Source of the DNA: Oscillospiraceae bacterium
GTDB taxonomy: Bacteria; Bacillota; Clostridia; Oscillospirales; Oscillospiraceae
Direction: 5' to 3'
DNA: 58,226 nt
NCBI GenBank assembly: GCA_020025275.1
Contig: JAHHSI010000012.1
Coordinates: 1 to 58,226, forward strand
Position 1 is the first letter of the stretch, and every line of letters begins with the position of its first letter. The translations under genes were made by a program, and so were the position numbers. Below the pieces are notes generated by a model. The model had not been told where the DNA came from. It searched no databases and saw only the letters and a list, made by a program, of their open reading frames with translations. This document shows, piece after piece, positions 33,379 to 42,283 of the stretch.

Positions 33379-35016
33379 TTAGTCTTTCCTACGGTAGACG
33401 ATCTTGCCGTCCACCATGGTCATGACCGGGAGGATCTCCCGAATCTCCGAGGAGGGCACCGTGAAAATATCTCGATCCAATACGGTCAGGTCGGCGCAAT
33501 AGCCCGGCTTCAGGCGGCCCTTCCAGTCCTCGGCAAACTCACAGTAGGCGCTGTTGATGGTGTAGGCGTCAACGGCATCGCTGACGTCCATGCACTCCTC
33601 GGGATAGTACCCCTGCGGAGGATAGCCGCTCTGATCCTTGCGGGTCACGGCGCAGTAGATGTTCTCAAAGGGGTTCATTTTTTCGATGGGGCAGTCTGTC
33701 CCCAGTGACATCCGCCGGCCGATCATCTGATAGACCGTACCGAAAGCGTTGGAGGTTCTGGCCAGCTCGCTGCCCACACGGCTATCCACCACATAGAGGT
33801 CAGAGTTCAGGTAGCAGGGCTGATAGGACACCAGATAGTCTCTGTCCCGGATCCGGCGCAGCATCTCCTCGTCCGTGATCTGGCAGTGCAGCAGGCAGTG
33901 CCGCAGGGGGTTCCCCTCCTGCCAGACGCTGTCATAGGCATTCATCATCGAATCGATAGCCCCGTCACCGATGGAGTGCGTAATGACCTGCATCCCAGCA
34001 TCGGCGGCGACGCGGCAAAATTCCTTCGCTGTCTCCTCGTCGATGGTGGCCACGCCCCGCACCCCCGGCGCATCGGCATAATCCTTCCGCATCAGGGCGC
34101 TTCGGCCGCCGAGACTGCCGTCCTTAAAGAGCTTCAGCGGGCCCACGGTCAGCATCCGTCCCTGATTATACACGGCTCTGCGCGAGAGCACACCGCTCTC
34201 CAGCGAAGCTTTCAGCTTGTCCATCTCCCGATAGAAGCACTGCCAGCGCAGGCGGATAGGGCTGCGTCCCTCGTCAAAGATCTTCTTGGTCACACGCTCG
34301 ATCTGGTGCTCGTCGCCGGTGTTGGGGCTGATGTCATTGGACTGGAGGGAGGTGATGCCATAGGAGGCCGCTTCGTGCATGGCATCCACCAGCGCCTCGT
34401 CACGCTCGGCGTCGGAGGGATCGGGGATGATGGTCATGCCCTTCATCGCCGCCGCCTCATAGAGGATGCCGTTGAGCTGACCGGCAGCGTCTTTCTCGTA
34501 GAGCTCTGCCGGATACTGTTCCATATCGCCGCGAGCCAGGATCTGTTCTAATGCCAGAGAATTGGCCGTGAGGACATGGCCGCAGGCTCTGCGCAGGACA
34601 ATGGGAATGTCCGTGCTGATCCGGTCCAGATCCTCTTTTACCGGCATCCGCCCCTCCGCCAGCCGCTCCTGATTCCAGCCAATGGCCAGAATCCCGTTCT
34701 TCGTCCGCTCGGGATACGCCTCCATAAAGGCGCGGCAGGTGTCGATGATCTCCTCAATGGACTTGGCCTCACCAATTTTCACCTGCTTTTTCTTGGTACC
34801 ATAGAGCATCAAGTGGATGTGGGTGTCATTGAGCCCGGGGATCACCGTTCTGCCTTCGCAGTCGATGATCTCCAACGGCGCAGCCAGCGACTGCGCCTGC
34901 TGCCGCAGTTCCTGCTCCTCACCGACGGCCAGAATAGAGCCGTCCTCGATGAGCAGTGCCGGGGCGAACACCCCCTTTTCCACGTAGATCTTCGCATTCG
35001 TAATTAAGGTAGCCAT
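33379..35016 (-). CDS. YtcJ-type metal-dependent amidohydrolase
   Basis: A 545-residue amidohydrolase-superfamily protein. The HxH pair is in PGLNDTHIHLMLYG near residue 66; GPLKLFKDGSLGG, ITHSIGDGAID and CLLHCQITDEE supply the later metal ligands, and SLGTDCPIE gives the catalytic Asp. YtcJ-like enzymes hydrolyse N-acyl or cyclic amides, mostly uncharacterised. It follows the amino-acid permease gene by 72 bp in one operon, which suggests that the imported compound is an amide or amino-acid derivative cleaved here. That substrate link is inference. Confidence 0.88.
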   Translation of the reverse strand: MATLITNAKIYVEKGVFAPALLIEDGSILAVGEEQELRQQAQSLAAPLEIIDCEGRTVIPGLNDTHIHLMLYGTKKKQVKIGEAKSIEEIIDTCRAFMEAYPERTKNGILAIGWNQERLAEGRMPVKEDLDRISTDIPIVLRRACGHVLTANSLALEQILARGDMEQYPAELYEKDAAGQLNGILYEAAAMKGMTIIPDPSDAERDEALVDAMHEAASYGITSLQSNDISPNTGDEHQIERVTKKIFDEGRSPIRLRWQCFYREMDKLKASLESGVLSRRAVYNQGRMLTVGPLKLFKDGSLGGRSALMRKDYADAPGVRGVATIDEETAKEFCRVAADAGMQVITHSIGDGAIDSMMNAYDSVWQEGNPLRHCLLHCQITDEEMLRRIRDRDYLVSYQPCYLNSDLYVVDSRVGSELARTSNAFGTVYQMIGRRMSLGTDCPIEKMNPFENIYCAVTRKDQSGYPPQGYYPEECMDVSDAVDAYTINSAYCEFAEDWKGRLKPGYCADLTVLDRDIFTVPSSEIREILPVMTMVDGKIVYRRKD

Positions 35017-35037
35017 GGTTCCTCCTTTTCTCTCAGC

Positions 35038-35069
35038 GCAATGCCTTCGGAGTGATCCGAAGGCATTGC
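35038..35069 (-). promoter_or_regulatory. Intercistronic hairpin between permease and amidohydrolase
   Basis: GCAATGCCTTCGGA / TCCGAAGGCATTGC, 14 perfect pairs with a 4-nt loop and no T run, so it is not a typical terminator. It could protect or process the mRNA between the two cistrons. Confidence 0.6.
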
Positions 35070-35088
35070 AGCAGGTAATATATGTCTT

Positions 35089-36480
35089 TTACTGCTCCGT
35101 GTCGGCCGTCTTCTTCAGTCGCTTGTCGAAAATGAAGAACACGATCACTGCGATGGCCGGGACAAAGATTCCCAGGAACACCGTGCGGGGCTTGGTCACG
35201 ATCTGGTTGACCACCAGACCGAGGAAGGCCAGAGAGGACAGGATGACCAGCCAGGGATAGCCCTTAACCTTGTAAGGACGGGGCAGGTCGGGATACTTCT
35301 TGCGCATGATGATCACGCCCACCACCACCAGGAAGTTCCACAGCAGGCCGCAGAAGGTCACAAGGGTGGTCAGGGAGCTCAGGTCCTGGAACACCACGAA
35401 CACGGCGCAGAACACGCCCTGGAAGATCACGGCGTTGAGCGGGATCTTGTACTTGGGGTGCAGCTTGCCGAAAGCCTTAAAGAAATGGCCGTCCTTGGCC
35501 ATGGCGTAGGTCATGCGGGGATAGGTGATGATCATGCCGTTCATGGAGCTGAGCATGGCCATCAGCATGGCGATGATTACCACGATTCCGCCCACACTGC
35601 CCAGGATCTGCTTGGCTGCCGCCGTACCCAGATACAGGTCGCCGCTGGCCAGCATGGTCTTGATGGTTTCCATATCCAGTACGCGGTAGATGGAGAAGTT
35701 GAACAGGGTATAGAGCACCGTGATGCTGCCCACGCCGATGATCAGTGCCTTGGGCAGGTTCTTGTGGGGATCCTTGATCTCCTCGGCAATGGCGCTGACG
35801 TTGGCCCAGCCTTCAAAGGCCCACAGGGTGGACACAACGGCGAAGGCCACCATGCTGATCAGGTTGCCGAAGGTGGCGGGTGTGCCGTCCTGCGGTGTCA
35901 GCGCCAGATTGGGGGTCACCTTACCGAAGATGAGACCGGCAATGATGATCACGCAAATGGGGATCAGCTTGGCCACCATGGTGTACTTGCTGATCTTGTC
36001 ACCCAGAGCAATGCCGAAGCTGTTGGCCAGGGTCAGAAGAACGATCAGGGCCACACCGATGATTTTGACGCCGGTATCGGAGATGTCAAAGAATGCACGG
36101 CAGGCCGTAGGCAGGGCGATGGCCAGTGCCGCAATGGACGCCGGACCGCCAATGATCCATGCGGAGAAGGCCTTGGCATAGCCGACGCAGGGATGATAGG
36201 CTTCGTTGAGGTAGATCTGTGCGCCGCCGGCCTTGGGCATCATGGTACCCAGTTCTGCATAGCACAGTGCGCCCAACAAGGACACAAGGCCGCCGAGGAT
36301 CCATGCCAGCAGGGCCAGCCCCTGACTCATTCCGGTACGGATCAGTGCGTAAGAGCCGATATAGAAAATACCGGAGCCAATCATGATGCCGCCCATGAGG
36401 GAAACCGCACCCCAAACGGACACTTCCCGTTTGAATTCGGTTTCTTCGCTTGTTAGATTCTTAATATTTTGATCTTTCAA
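35089..36480 (-). CDS. APC-superfamily amino acid permease
   Basis: A 463-residue transporter with twelve predicted helices. The GGIMIGSGIFYIG segment near residue 30 is the APC substrate-loop signature, and FEGWANVSAIAEEIKDPHKNLPKA near 220 is the family's helix 6-7 stretch. Proton-coupled amino-acid uptake or exchange is expected. TTG 36480 was chosen because AGAGGAG lies 8 nt upstream; ATG 36513 has no site. It is the first gene of an operon with the amidohydrolase, behind a leader of about 400 nt. Confidence 0.88.
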   Translation of the reverse strand: MKDQNIKNLTSEETEFKREVSVWGAVSLMGGIMIGSGIFYIGSYALIRTGMSQGLALLAWILGGLVSLLGALCYAELGTMMPKAGGAQIYLNEAYHPCVGYAKAFSAWIIGGPASIAALAIALPTACRAFFDISDTGVKIIGVALIVLLTLANSFGIALGDKISKYTMVAKLIPICVIIIAGLIFGKVTPNLALTPQDGTPATFGNLISMVAFAVVSTLWAFEGWANVSAIAEEIKDPHKNLPKALIIGVGSITVLYTLFNFSIYRVLDMETIKTMLASGDLYLGTAAAKQILGSVGGIVVIIAMLMAMLSSMNGMIITYPRMTYAMAKDGHFFKAFGKLHPKYKIPLNAVIFQGVFCAVFVVFQDLSSLTTLVTFCGLLWNFLVVVGVIIMRKKYPDLPRPYKVKGYPWLVILSSLAFLGLVVNQIVTKPRTVFLGIFVPAIAVIVFFIFDKRLKKTADTEQ

Positions 36481-36888
36481 TGTAGTCTCTCCTCTTTTCG
36501 TTATGATGTCCAATTACCCTCTGATGCAATAACCTCTCTTTCTTTGTTCAGATTAAACACCGATGATGTTCGGCCATCGGTGCTGATCACCACAGGTCCG
36601 GCTCGGACGTCCCTGTCCGGTGCCCCCGGCGCTTCGAGTGCCCGCAGACACTTCTTCTCTGTGATCAAACAATGGTTGTACTCCTCGGTTTTCCGTATTC
36701 AATGTGGAAAACTTTCCGGGGAGAGCCCGCCTTTCAGCAAATCATTAACAGCATTTTAGTTAAAATGCGTTTGGTGGATCCGCCTGGCTAATTATGCATG
36801 CACAGGTATGAAAAATACAGCTGCCGCTCCTTGCCAAAAGCGCCGCTTTTCCCTGTCAACACAATTGATAATATGCTTATCTCGCTTT
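36481..36888 (-). promoter_or_regulatory. Long structured 5' leader of the permease operon
   Basis: The transcript from the promoter at 36895-36923 has about 400 untranslated nt. Visible pairings on the minus strand: GTTTTCC / GGAAAAC around 36691-36715; an outer helix GATCAC (36661-36666) / GTGATC (36584-36589) enclosing AGTGTC/GGCACT and CGGAC/GTCCG hairpins; and CACCGATG / CATCGGTG (36558-36582) just before TTTAATC, which may act as a weak terminator. I find no T-box AGGGTGG element and recognise no known riboswitch class. There is no credible ORF in 36481-37250. Confidence 0.55.
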
Positions 36889-36894
36889 TCTGCG

Positions 36895-36923
36895 AGTATA
36901 ATATTTCCGCTGCCCTTTGTCAA
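36895..36923 (-). promoter_or_regulatory. Promoter of the permease-amidohydrolase operon
   Basis: Perfect TTGACA (36918-36923), 17 bp, TATACT (36895-36900) on the minus strand. Confidence 0.75.
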
Positions 36924-37250
36924 TATTTTTGCGAATTTTTTCTATGCGCTTTGGGTAAAAAAATAAGCAATTAACATAAAGTGTTCTGTACGGCGCATTT
37001 GTTGTGTAATTTTTAACGGTCTTTCATTTATTTTCGTTCCCCCTCCTTTTCCTCCCCGCCGAATCTGTCTGCAGCAGCGGTGCCCTCTGCTGCGCACTCC
37101 TTTTTTCTCTGCATACCCCCCGCTGCCTGCGGCTTCAGCACGCTTCACATCCCATATACACCGGAGTCCGTTCTTTTTCTTCTCCTTGTTATTTTTTCCG
37201 CCCCATGCTACAATGATAAAAACACTGATATTTACAGGAGGTGGGCGATC

Positions 37251-38429
37251 TTGCCTCAAGAAAATACCATGCCGCATCTGGCCTCCAAGGATCTATGTAC
37301 CGGCTGCAGCACTTGCGCCAGCGGCTGCCCCAAGGGTGCCATTCATATGCTGCCCGACCGAGAGGGGTTTCTCTATCCCACGGTGACAGATGCCTGTATT
37401 CAGTGCGGTCACTGCACCCACATCTGTCCCGCTCTCAAGGAGCGGGAGCTGCGGCCTGAGCCCATGGTCTTTGCCGCATGGAACCCGGACGAAGATGCCC
37501 GCCGTGTCTCGACCTCCGGCGGCGTTTTTACCCTGCTGGCCGAATACATTCTGGACGAGGGCGGTGTGGTGTTCGGTGCCGCCCTGTCGCCGGATCTACA
37601 GGTGCGCCACATCGCCGTCAAGGCCAAGGACGATCTGCACCTGCTGCAGGGCGCCAAACTGGTGCAAAGCGAAATCGGCGACGCCTATATCCGCGTCCGC
37701 CATTATCTGGACCGCGGACGCCGTGTCCTCTTTACCGGGACACCCTGTCAGGTAGATGGACTGTACCGCTTTCTGGGAGAACATCCGGAAAAACTCTTGA
37801 CCTGCGACATCCTCTGCCACGGCGCCCCCTCCCCCGGCGTCTGGTCCCAGCTGGTCCGTTCCATGACCTACATCAAGCAGAAACGGCCGCTGTCCGTCAA
37901 CTTCTACAGCAAGACCGACGGCCAGCGGGAACGGCGGTTCCGCGTCATTTTTGAAGGCGGCAGCACCTATGACGCCCCCTTCTCCAAAACCGAGTTCGGC
38001 CGGGGCATCACCCGGGGACTTTTCCTGCGCCCCGCCTGTCACAGCTGTTCGTACGCCTGCACGGACCGTGTGGCCGATCTGTCACTGGGGTCCTATCAGA
38101 ACCTTCCCAAGGACTTCTATCCCGAGGAACAGCGCCGCGGCATCTGTCTGCTGCTGGTCAACTCCCCCAAGGGCGCGCATATGTTCGATCTGCTGCCCCT
38201 GAAACGGGAAAAGCGTACGCTGGCAGAAGCAGTCGCCGGAAATCCGGTCCTGTCCCGGCCACCGGCCGCCTCGGCTGACCGCGGCGCTTTCTTCGCCGCC
38301 TTTGCCCAGCAGTCCTTCCAGCAGGTATGTGACCAGTTCCTGCGCTCCGGCCCCCTGTCCCACGTCAAAAAATCCGGGAGCAAGCGGAAGCCCTTCCGCC
38401 TCCCGCACCCCTTCCGCAAGAAGCAATAA
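37251..38429 (+). CDS. FrhB/F420H2-dehydrogenase-beta-like Fe-S protein
   Basis: A 392-residue protein starting at TTG 37251, with AGGAGG 9 nt upstream. The N-terminus has two 4Fe-4S ferredoxin motifs (CTGCSTCASGCP near residue 16; CIQCGHCTHICP near 45), then the coenzyme F420 hydrogenase/dehydrogenase beta-subunit N- and C-terminal domains, including FTGTPCQVDGL, DILCHGAPSPGVW and a Cys-rich ACHSCSYACTDRVADLSLG. Such proteins in F420-less Clostridia are thought to be flavin/Fe-S oxidoreductases, and some sit in polysaccharide loci. It is 9 bp upstream of queH and probably cotranscribed. Confidence 0.85.
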   Translation: MPQENTMPHLASKDLCTGCSTCASGCPKGAIHMLPDREGFLYPTVTDACIQCGHCTHICPALKERELRPEPMVFAAWNPDEDARRVSTSGGVFTLLAEYILDEGGVVFGAALSPDLQVRHIAVKAKDDLHLLQGAKLVQSEIGDAYIRVRHYLDRGRRVLFTGTPCQVDGLYRFLGEHPEKLLTCDILCHGAPSPGVWSQLVRSMTYIKQKRPLSVNFYSKTDGQRERRFRVIFEGGSTYDAPFSKTEFGRGITRGLFLRPACHSCSYACTDRVADLSLGSYQNLPKDFYPEEQRRGICLLLVNSPKGAHMFDLLPLKREKRTLAEAVAGNPVLSRPPAASADRGAFFAAFAQQSFQQVCDQFLRSGPLSHVKKSGSKRKPFRLPHPFRKKQ

Positions 38430-38438
38430 GGAGACCCC

Positions 38439-39014
38439 ATGGAAAAAACACTTTTGCACTGCTGCTGCGCTCCCTGCTCCGTCGCCTGTATCCAGATGCT
38501 GCGCGCCGACGGGATCGAGCCCACTGCTTTTTGGTACAACCCCAACATCCACCCCTATCAGGAGTATAAGGCCCGCCGTGACACCCTGATGGCCTACGCC
38601 CCCACCATCCACATGGAGCTTATTGTGGAGGAGAACTACGGCCTGCGGGAATTCGTTGCCAACGTGGCCGACGATGTGGAGCACCGCTGCGGCAAGTGCT
38701 ATGCCATGCGTCTGGACCGCACGGCGCAGTATGCCGCCGAGCACGGCTTTTCCTCCTTCACCTCCACGCTGTTTGTCAGCCCCTATCAGAACCACGAGCT
38801 GATGAAGGCGGTGGCTCAGGAGGCCGCCCAACGCCACGGCGTCACCTTCCTCTACCGGGATTTCCGCCCCGATTTCCGCAAGGGACAGCAGGAGGCCCGG
38901 GAGCTGGGCTTCTATATGCAGAAATACTGCGGCTGCATCTTCAGTGAGGAGGACCGCTACCACAAGCAGATCCTCCGGGATCTGAACGAGCCGGTGAAGC
39001 ATCTGCTGCCCTGA
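38439..39014 (+). CDS. queH: Epoxyqueuosine reductase QueH
   Basis: A 191-residue DUF208/QueH enzyme that reduces epoxyqueuosine to queuosine in tRNA, a non-B12 substitute for QueG. The conserved Cys sets are visible: HCCCAPCS at 8-15, EHRCGKCYAMRL near 82-93 and MQKYCGCIFSEED near 165-177, ligands for iron and a [4Fe-4S] cluster. It lies 9 bp after the FrhB-like gene, whose Fe-S/flavin chemistry could supply electrons (inference only). AAGGAG precedes the ATG, and a terminator follows at 39130-39166. Confidence 0.93.
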   Translation: MEKTLLHCCCAPCSVACIQMLRADGIEPTAFWYNPNIHPYQEYKARRDTLMAYAPTIHMELIVEENYGLREFVANVADDVEHRCGKCYAMRLDRTAQYAAEHGFSSFTSTLFVSPYQNHELMKAVAQEAAQRHGVTFLYRDFRPDFRKGQQEARELGFYMQKYCGCIFSEEDRYHKQILRDLNEPVKHLLP

Positions 39015-39129
39015 GGGCCGCCTGCCGGCGGCTGCCGCTGTCCCCACGGCCGAGTCTCGAGGCTGCGCAGCTTCCGGACACTGCCGCCCCGCGGTGCCCC
39101 AACACCGGACAGCCAACATCTCAAACGCC

Positions 39130-39166
39130 AAAAGGAGCGTATCGAAGATTCGATACGCTCCTTTTT
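39130..39166. terminator. Bidirectional terminator after queH
   Basis: AAAAGGAGCGTATCG (39130-39144) / CGATACGCTCCTTTT (39151-39165) with T runs; shared by the convergent ACT-domain gene. Confidence 0.85.
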
Positions 39167-39193
39167 CTTTTCTTTTTTCAATTTTGTGCCGCT

Positions 39194-39631
39194 TCAGCCC
39201 GCCAGGATCTCAAATTTCAGCACGCCCTCGGCAGAGCCTACACGCTCCACCATCTCGTCCAAGCCCTCCACCATCTCACTGGTCTCAGCCGAAATGGTCA
39301 CACCGGCACAGCCATTGGTTGGAATGGTCTGGTTGATGGTCAGAATATTTGCGCCGGAGTTGGCAAAAATAGACAGGTAGTGACTCAGCACGCCGGGGTT
39401 GTCCTTGAGCAGGGCATAAAAGGTAATGATGTGACCCGCCTTCATATCCTGAAACGGCTGCACCGCATCCTTATATTTATAGAACGCACTGCGGCTGATC
39501 CCGGTAAGGCGGGCTGCTTCGCCCACGGTCGTGGCCTCGCCCACCTGCAGCATCCGCTTGGCCTCGGCCACCTTGACAAAAATATCCGGCAGCGCATCCG
39601 CCGCCACAATATAGTACTTGCGTTTATTCAT
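39194..39631 (-). CDS. ACT-domain protein (PheB-like)
   Basis: A 145-residue protein with an N-terminal helix-turn-helix-like segment (TVGEAARLTGISRSAFYKYKD, about 36-56) and a C-terminal ACT domain (about 70-145; NPGVLSHYLSIFANSGANIL). This is the PheB/UPF0735 architecture, proposed to sense an amino acid, possibly phenylalanine, and regulate or modify biosynthesis. ATG 39631 fits GGGAG 5 nt upstream. It is divergent from ytvI. Confidence 0.82.
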   Translation of the reverse strand: MNKRKYYIVAADALPDIFVKVAEAKRMLQVGEATTVGEAARLTGISRSAFYKYKDAVQPFQDMKAGHIITFYALLKDNPGVLSHYLSIFANSGANILTINQTIPTNGCAGVTISAETSEMVEGLDEMVERVGSAEGVLKFEILAG

Positions 39632-39746
39632 GGTCGCTCCCTCATCATTTCCAAAGGGCGTCCACCCTTCGGGCACATTTGTGTTTCCTCTATCCTATCA
39701 TGTCCCGCCGGAAAATACAACTGCTTTTTAGAGGAGGTTCCATCGA

Positions 39747-40811
39747 TTGCAACAGGAAAAAAACTTTCTTCTGCACGCCGCCACCGCCGCCGTGGTCCTG
39801 GCCGTGGGGTATCTGGCGGTGCGCTATGTACTGGTCTGGCTGCTGCCCTTTCTGATTGCCTTCCTGACATCGGCGCTGCTGGACCCCGTCGTTCAGCTCT
39901 GCCGGCGAAAAATGCACCTCAAGCGCGGCTTTACCTCCGTGGTATTGACGGTGGCACTTTTCGCCCTGATCGCCACCGCAGGGCGGGCCATCGCCGTGCA
40001 GCTGGTCAGACAGCTCTATCAGGCTCTCACCGAGCTGCCGGAGCAGCTGACACAGCTTCCGCTCCTTCTCGATGATCTCCATGAGCGGCTGATCTCCTTC
40101 TGCGCCGCCTGTCCCGATCCTCTCTGCCACTGGTCCACGCAGCTGTTGGAGTCCTTCTCCACACAGCTGTTCACGCTGTCCTCTCAGCTCTCTGCCCGTC
40201 TTTTGGCATGGCTCACCGATCTCTTCGCACGGCTCCCGCAGATCCTCCTCTTTTGCGCCACCACGGTTCTGGCCATCTTCTTCACCCTGCCCGGCTATCC
40301 GGCCATCGTGGCCTTCCTCCGCCGCCAATTGCCGCCCCGGACACGCACCTTTGTCTCCGGCGTGAAAAAAAGTCTTCGCATCACCCTGGGCCAGTGGCTG
40401 CGTGCCCAGCTGACTCTGCTGGCCATCACGTTTTTACAGCTGCTGATGGGTTTTTTTCTGCTGCAGGAACGCTATGCCCTGCTGCTGGCCGCCGTCATCT
40501 CCCTCATCGACGCCCTGCCCGTCTTTGGCGTGGGGACGGTGCTGCTGCCGTGGGCTGTTTTCTGTCTGCTGACGCAGCGTATCCCACGGGCGTTGGCCCT
40601 TTTGCTCCTCTATGGTCTGATCTGGCTGGTCCGCAATATTCTGGAGCCCAAACTCATGGCCGCCCAAGCGGGGCTGCCTCCATTGGCGGCGCTGATGGCC
40701 ATGTATATCGGCTTTTGCACCTTCGGCGTGGCCGGCATGATCTTTGCGCCCCTGCTCCTGCTCCTCGCCAAGCAGCTCCACGATGCCGGTGAGCTGCCCC
40801 TGTGGACGTAA
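39747..40811 (+). CDS. ytvI: Sporulation membrane protein YtvI (AI-2E transporter family)
   Basis: A 354-residue protein with about eight transmembrane helices. TTG 39747 has GAGGAGG 9 nt upstream. The N-terminal hairpin VLVWLLPFLIAFLTSALLDPVV, the long mid-protein amphipathic region, and the C-terminal cluster (LIDALPVFGVGTVLLPWA; NILEPKLMAAQAGLPPLAALMAMYIGF) are the AI-2E/PerM signatures, here of the YtvI type induced during sporulation. Transport function is unproven. Its stop codon directly abuts the cca stop on the other strand. Confidence 0.85.
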   Translation: MQQEKNFLLHAATAAVVLAVGYLAVRYVLVWLLPFLIAFLTSALLDPVVQLCRRKMHLKRGFTSVVLTVALFALIATAGRAIAVQLVRQLYQALTELPEQLTQLPLLLDDLHERLISFCAACPDPLCHWSTQLLESFSTQLFTLSSQLSARLLAWLTDLFARLPQILLFCATTVLAIFFTLPGYPAIVAFLRRQLPPRTRTFVSGVKKSLRITLGQWLRAQLTLLAITFLQLLMGFFLLQERYALLLAAVISLIDALPVFGVGTVLLPWAVFCLLTQRIPRALALLLLYGLIWLVRNILEPKLMAAQAGLPPLAALMAMYIGFCTFGVAGMIFAPLLLLLAKQLHDAGELPLWT

Positions 40812-42140
40812 TCAGGGCGCTGTCTGCGCCATACGTTCCCTCACCCACCGAAGCAGTATCTCCCGATCATTGGCCACATCGCCGTCCACCACGGCGCTCA
40901 GAAGCTCCTGTAGCATTTGTCCGAGAGCCGGTCCCTGCAGCCCCTCTTCCATCAGATCCCGTCCATTTACCGCCAGTTGGCGCAGCGTAAAGCACTGCTC
41001 TCGGGCAAGGAGCGTCTCCAACACTTCTTCCAGCTCCGTGATCTCCTGTTGGCGTGGCCGCAGTTCCAACGGCTGCGCCAGATTGTCAGCTCGCTTTACG
41101 GCAAACAGCTGACGCAGCGGCTCCTCTCCCAAAAGGCGCAGCGCCCGGGCCACACTCTTTTCCGTGGGCTGGAGCTGCCGGTCATGCCAGAGCACCAGCT
41201 GTTCGATCCGCTGGGCAGAGCGGCGGTCAAACCGCAGCCGACGCAGGATCTCCCGTGCCATGGCTGCACTGCGCTGAGCGTGGCCGTAGAAATGGCCGTT
41301 GCCCTGTTCGTCCTTGGTAAAAACCACCGGCTTTGCCAGATCGTGCAGCAGCATGGTCCAGCGCACCTCCGGCACGCAGGGGGCCGCCGCCACCGCCCGC
41401 ACCGTGTGTTCCCACACATCATAGCAGTGGTAGCGGTTGCATTGGTCAAACCCTACGCAGGGCAGTACCTCCGGCAGGAACACTCCCCACACCTCCGGCC
41501 ATGTAAGAAGAACCTCCGCAGCGTTCGCCCCGCATAAGAGCTTGGTCATCTCCTCCCGGATGCGCTCCGCAGCAATCCGCCGCAGCCCCGTCCGGTTCTT
41601 TCGCAGCGCACGGTCAGTGGCCGGCTCTACGGAAAAGCCCAGCACAGCGGAAAAGCGCAGGGCCCGCAGGATCCGCAGAGCATCCTCGGCAAAGCGCTGT
41701 CCCGGGTCCCCCACGCAGCGAAGAATCCCCCGCCGCAGATCCTCCTGTCCGCCGAAGAGATCCGTAAGCCGTCCCTCCACATCCATGGCCATGGCATTTA
41801 CTGTAAAATCACGGCGTTTGAGATCCTCCGCCAGTTGATTGGAAAAGGAAACGGCACTGGGATGGCGGCCGTCCTCATAGTCCCCCTCCGTGCGAAAGGT
41901 CGTAACCTCAAAGCTCCTCCCACTCTGCCGCACCGTCACCGTCCCGTGCTGTACTCCTGTGGGGATGCAGAAGCCGTCAAAGAGGGCCATCACCTGCTCC
42001 GGCCGGGCCGAGGTGGTGATGTCGTAATCCCCCGGCTGTTTGCCCAGCAGCTGATCCCGCACACAGCCGCCCACTACATAGGCCTCATAGCCTGCCGCCT
42101 CCAAGCGGCGCAGGACGGTCTCTACTTCTGTCGGAAACAT
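40812..42140 (-). CDS. cca: CCA tRNA nucleotidyltransferase with HD domain
   Basis: A 442-residue class II enzyme that adds or repairs the 3' CCA of tRNAs. YVVGGCVRDQLLGKQPGDYD gives the GG(x)R flexible loop and the catalytic D38-x-D40; RRDFTVNAMAMD is the base-selection region and GDPGQRFAEDALRILRALRFSA the neck. An HD domain (LLHDLAKPVVF, about 265-380) is fused at the C-terminal half, which often carries phosphatase or phosphodiesterase activity. The gene ends head-on against ytvI with no space. Confidence 0.92.
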   Translation of the reverse strand: MFPTEVETVLRRLEAAGYEAYVVGGCVRDQLLGKQPGDYDITTSARPEQVMALFDGFCIPTGVQHGTVTVRQSGRSFEVTTFRTEGDYEDGRHPSAVSFSNQLAEDLKRRDFTVNAMAMDVEGRLTDLFGGQEDLRRGILRCVGDPGQRFAEDALRILRALRFSAVLGFSVEPATDRALRKNRTGLRRIAAERIREEMTKLLCGANAAEVLLTWPEVWGVFLPEVLPCVGFDQCNRYHCYDVWEHTVRAVAAAPCVPEVRWTMLLHDLAKPVVFTKDEQGNGHFYGHAQRSAAMAREILRRLRFDRRSAQRIEQLVLWHDRQLQPTEKSVARALRLLGEEPLRQLFAVKRADNLAQPLELRPRQQEITELEEVLETLLAREQCFTLRQLAVNGRDLMEEGLQGPALGQMLQELLSAVVDGDVANDREILLRWVRERMAQTAP

Positions 42141-42193
42141 GGTTTTCCCCTCCTTTTTGTACCAAATTCCCCGCCGGATTACAGGAAATTCAG

Positions 42194-42222
42194 TTGCACT
42201 TCTTATTTTTTCGTATTATAAT
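42194..42222 (+). promoter_or_regulatory. Promoter of murC
   Basis: TTGCAC (42194-42199), 17 bp, perfect TATAAT (42217-42222). Confidence 0.7.
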
Positions 42223-42283
42223 ATAAGTTATGCCAAAATGCAATGTCAGCGCTCTTGCAGCGCTTTTCAGGAGGAAATATCGA

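Noticed and set aside
36481..36888. T-box riboswitch in the permease leader
   Set aside because: The leader size fits and AGAGAAG/GGAGTAC segments resemble T-box stem I, but the required AGGGTGG antiterminator sequence is not found, so I left the class open.
36942..37277. 111-codon minus-strand ORF upstream of the permease
   Set aside because: Basic, low-complexity translation without ribosome site, overlapping the start of the FrhB-like gene.
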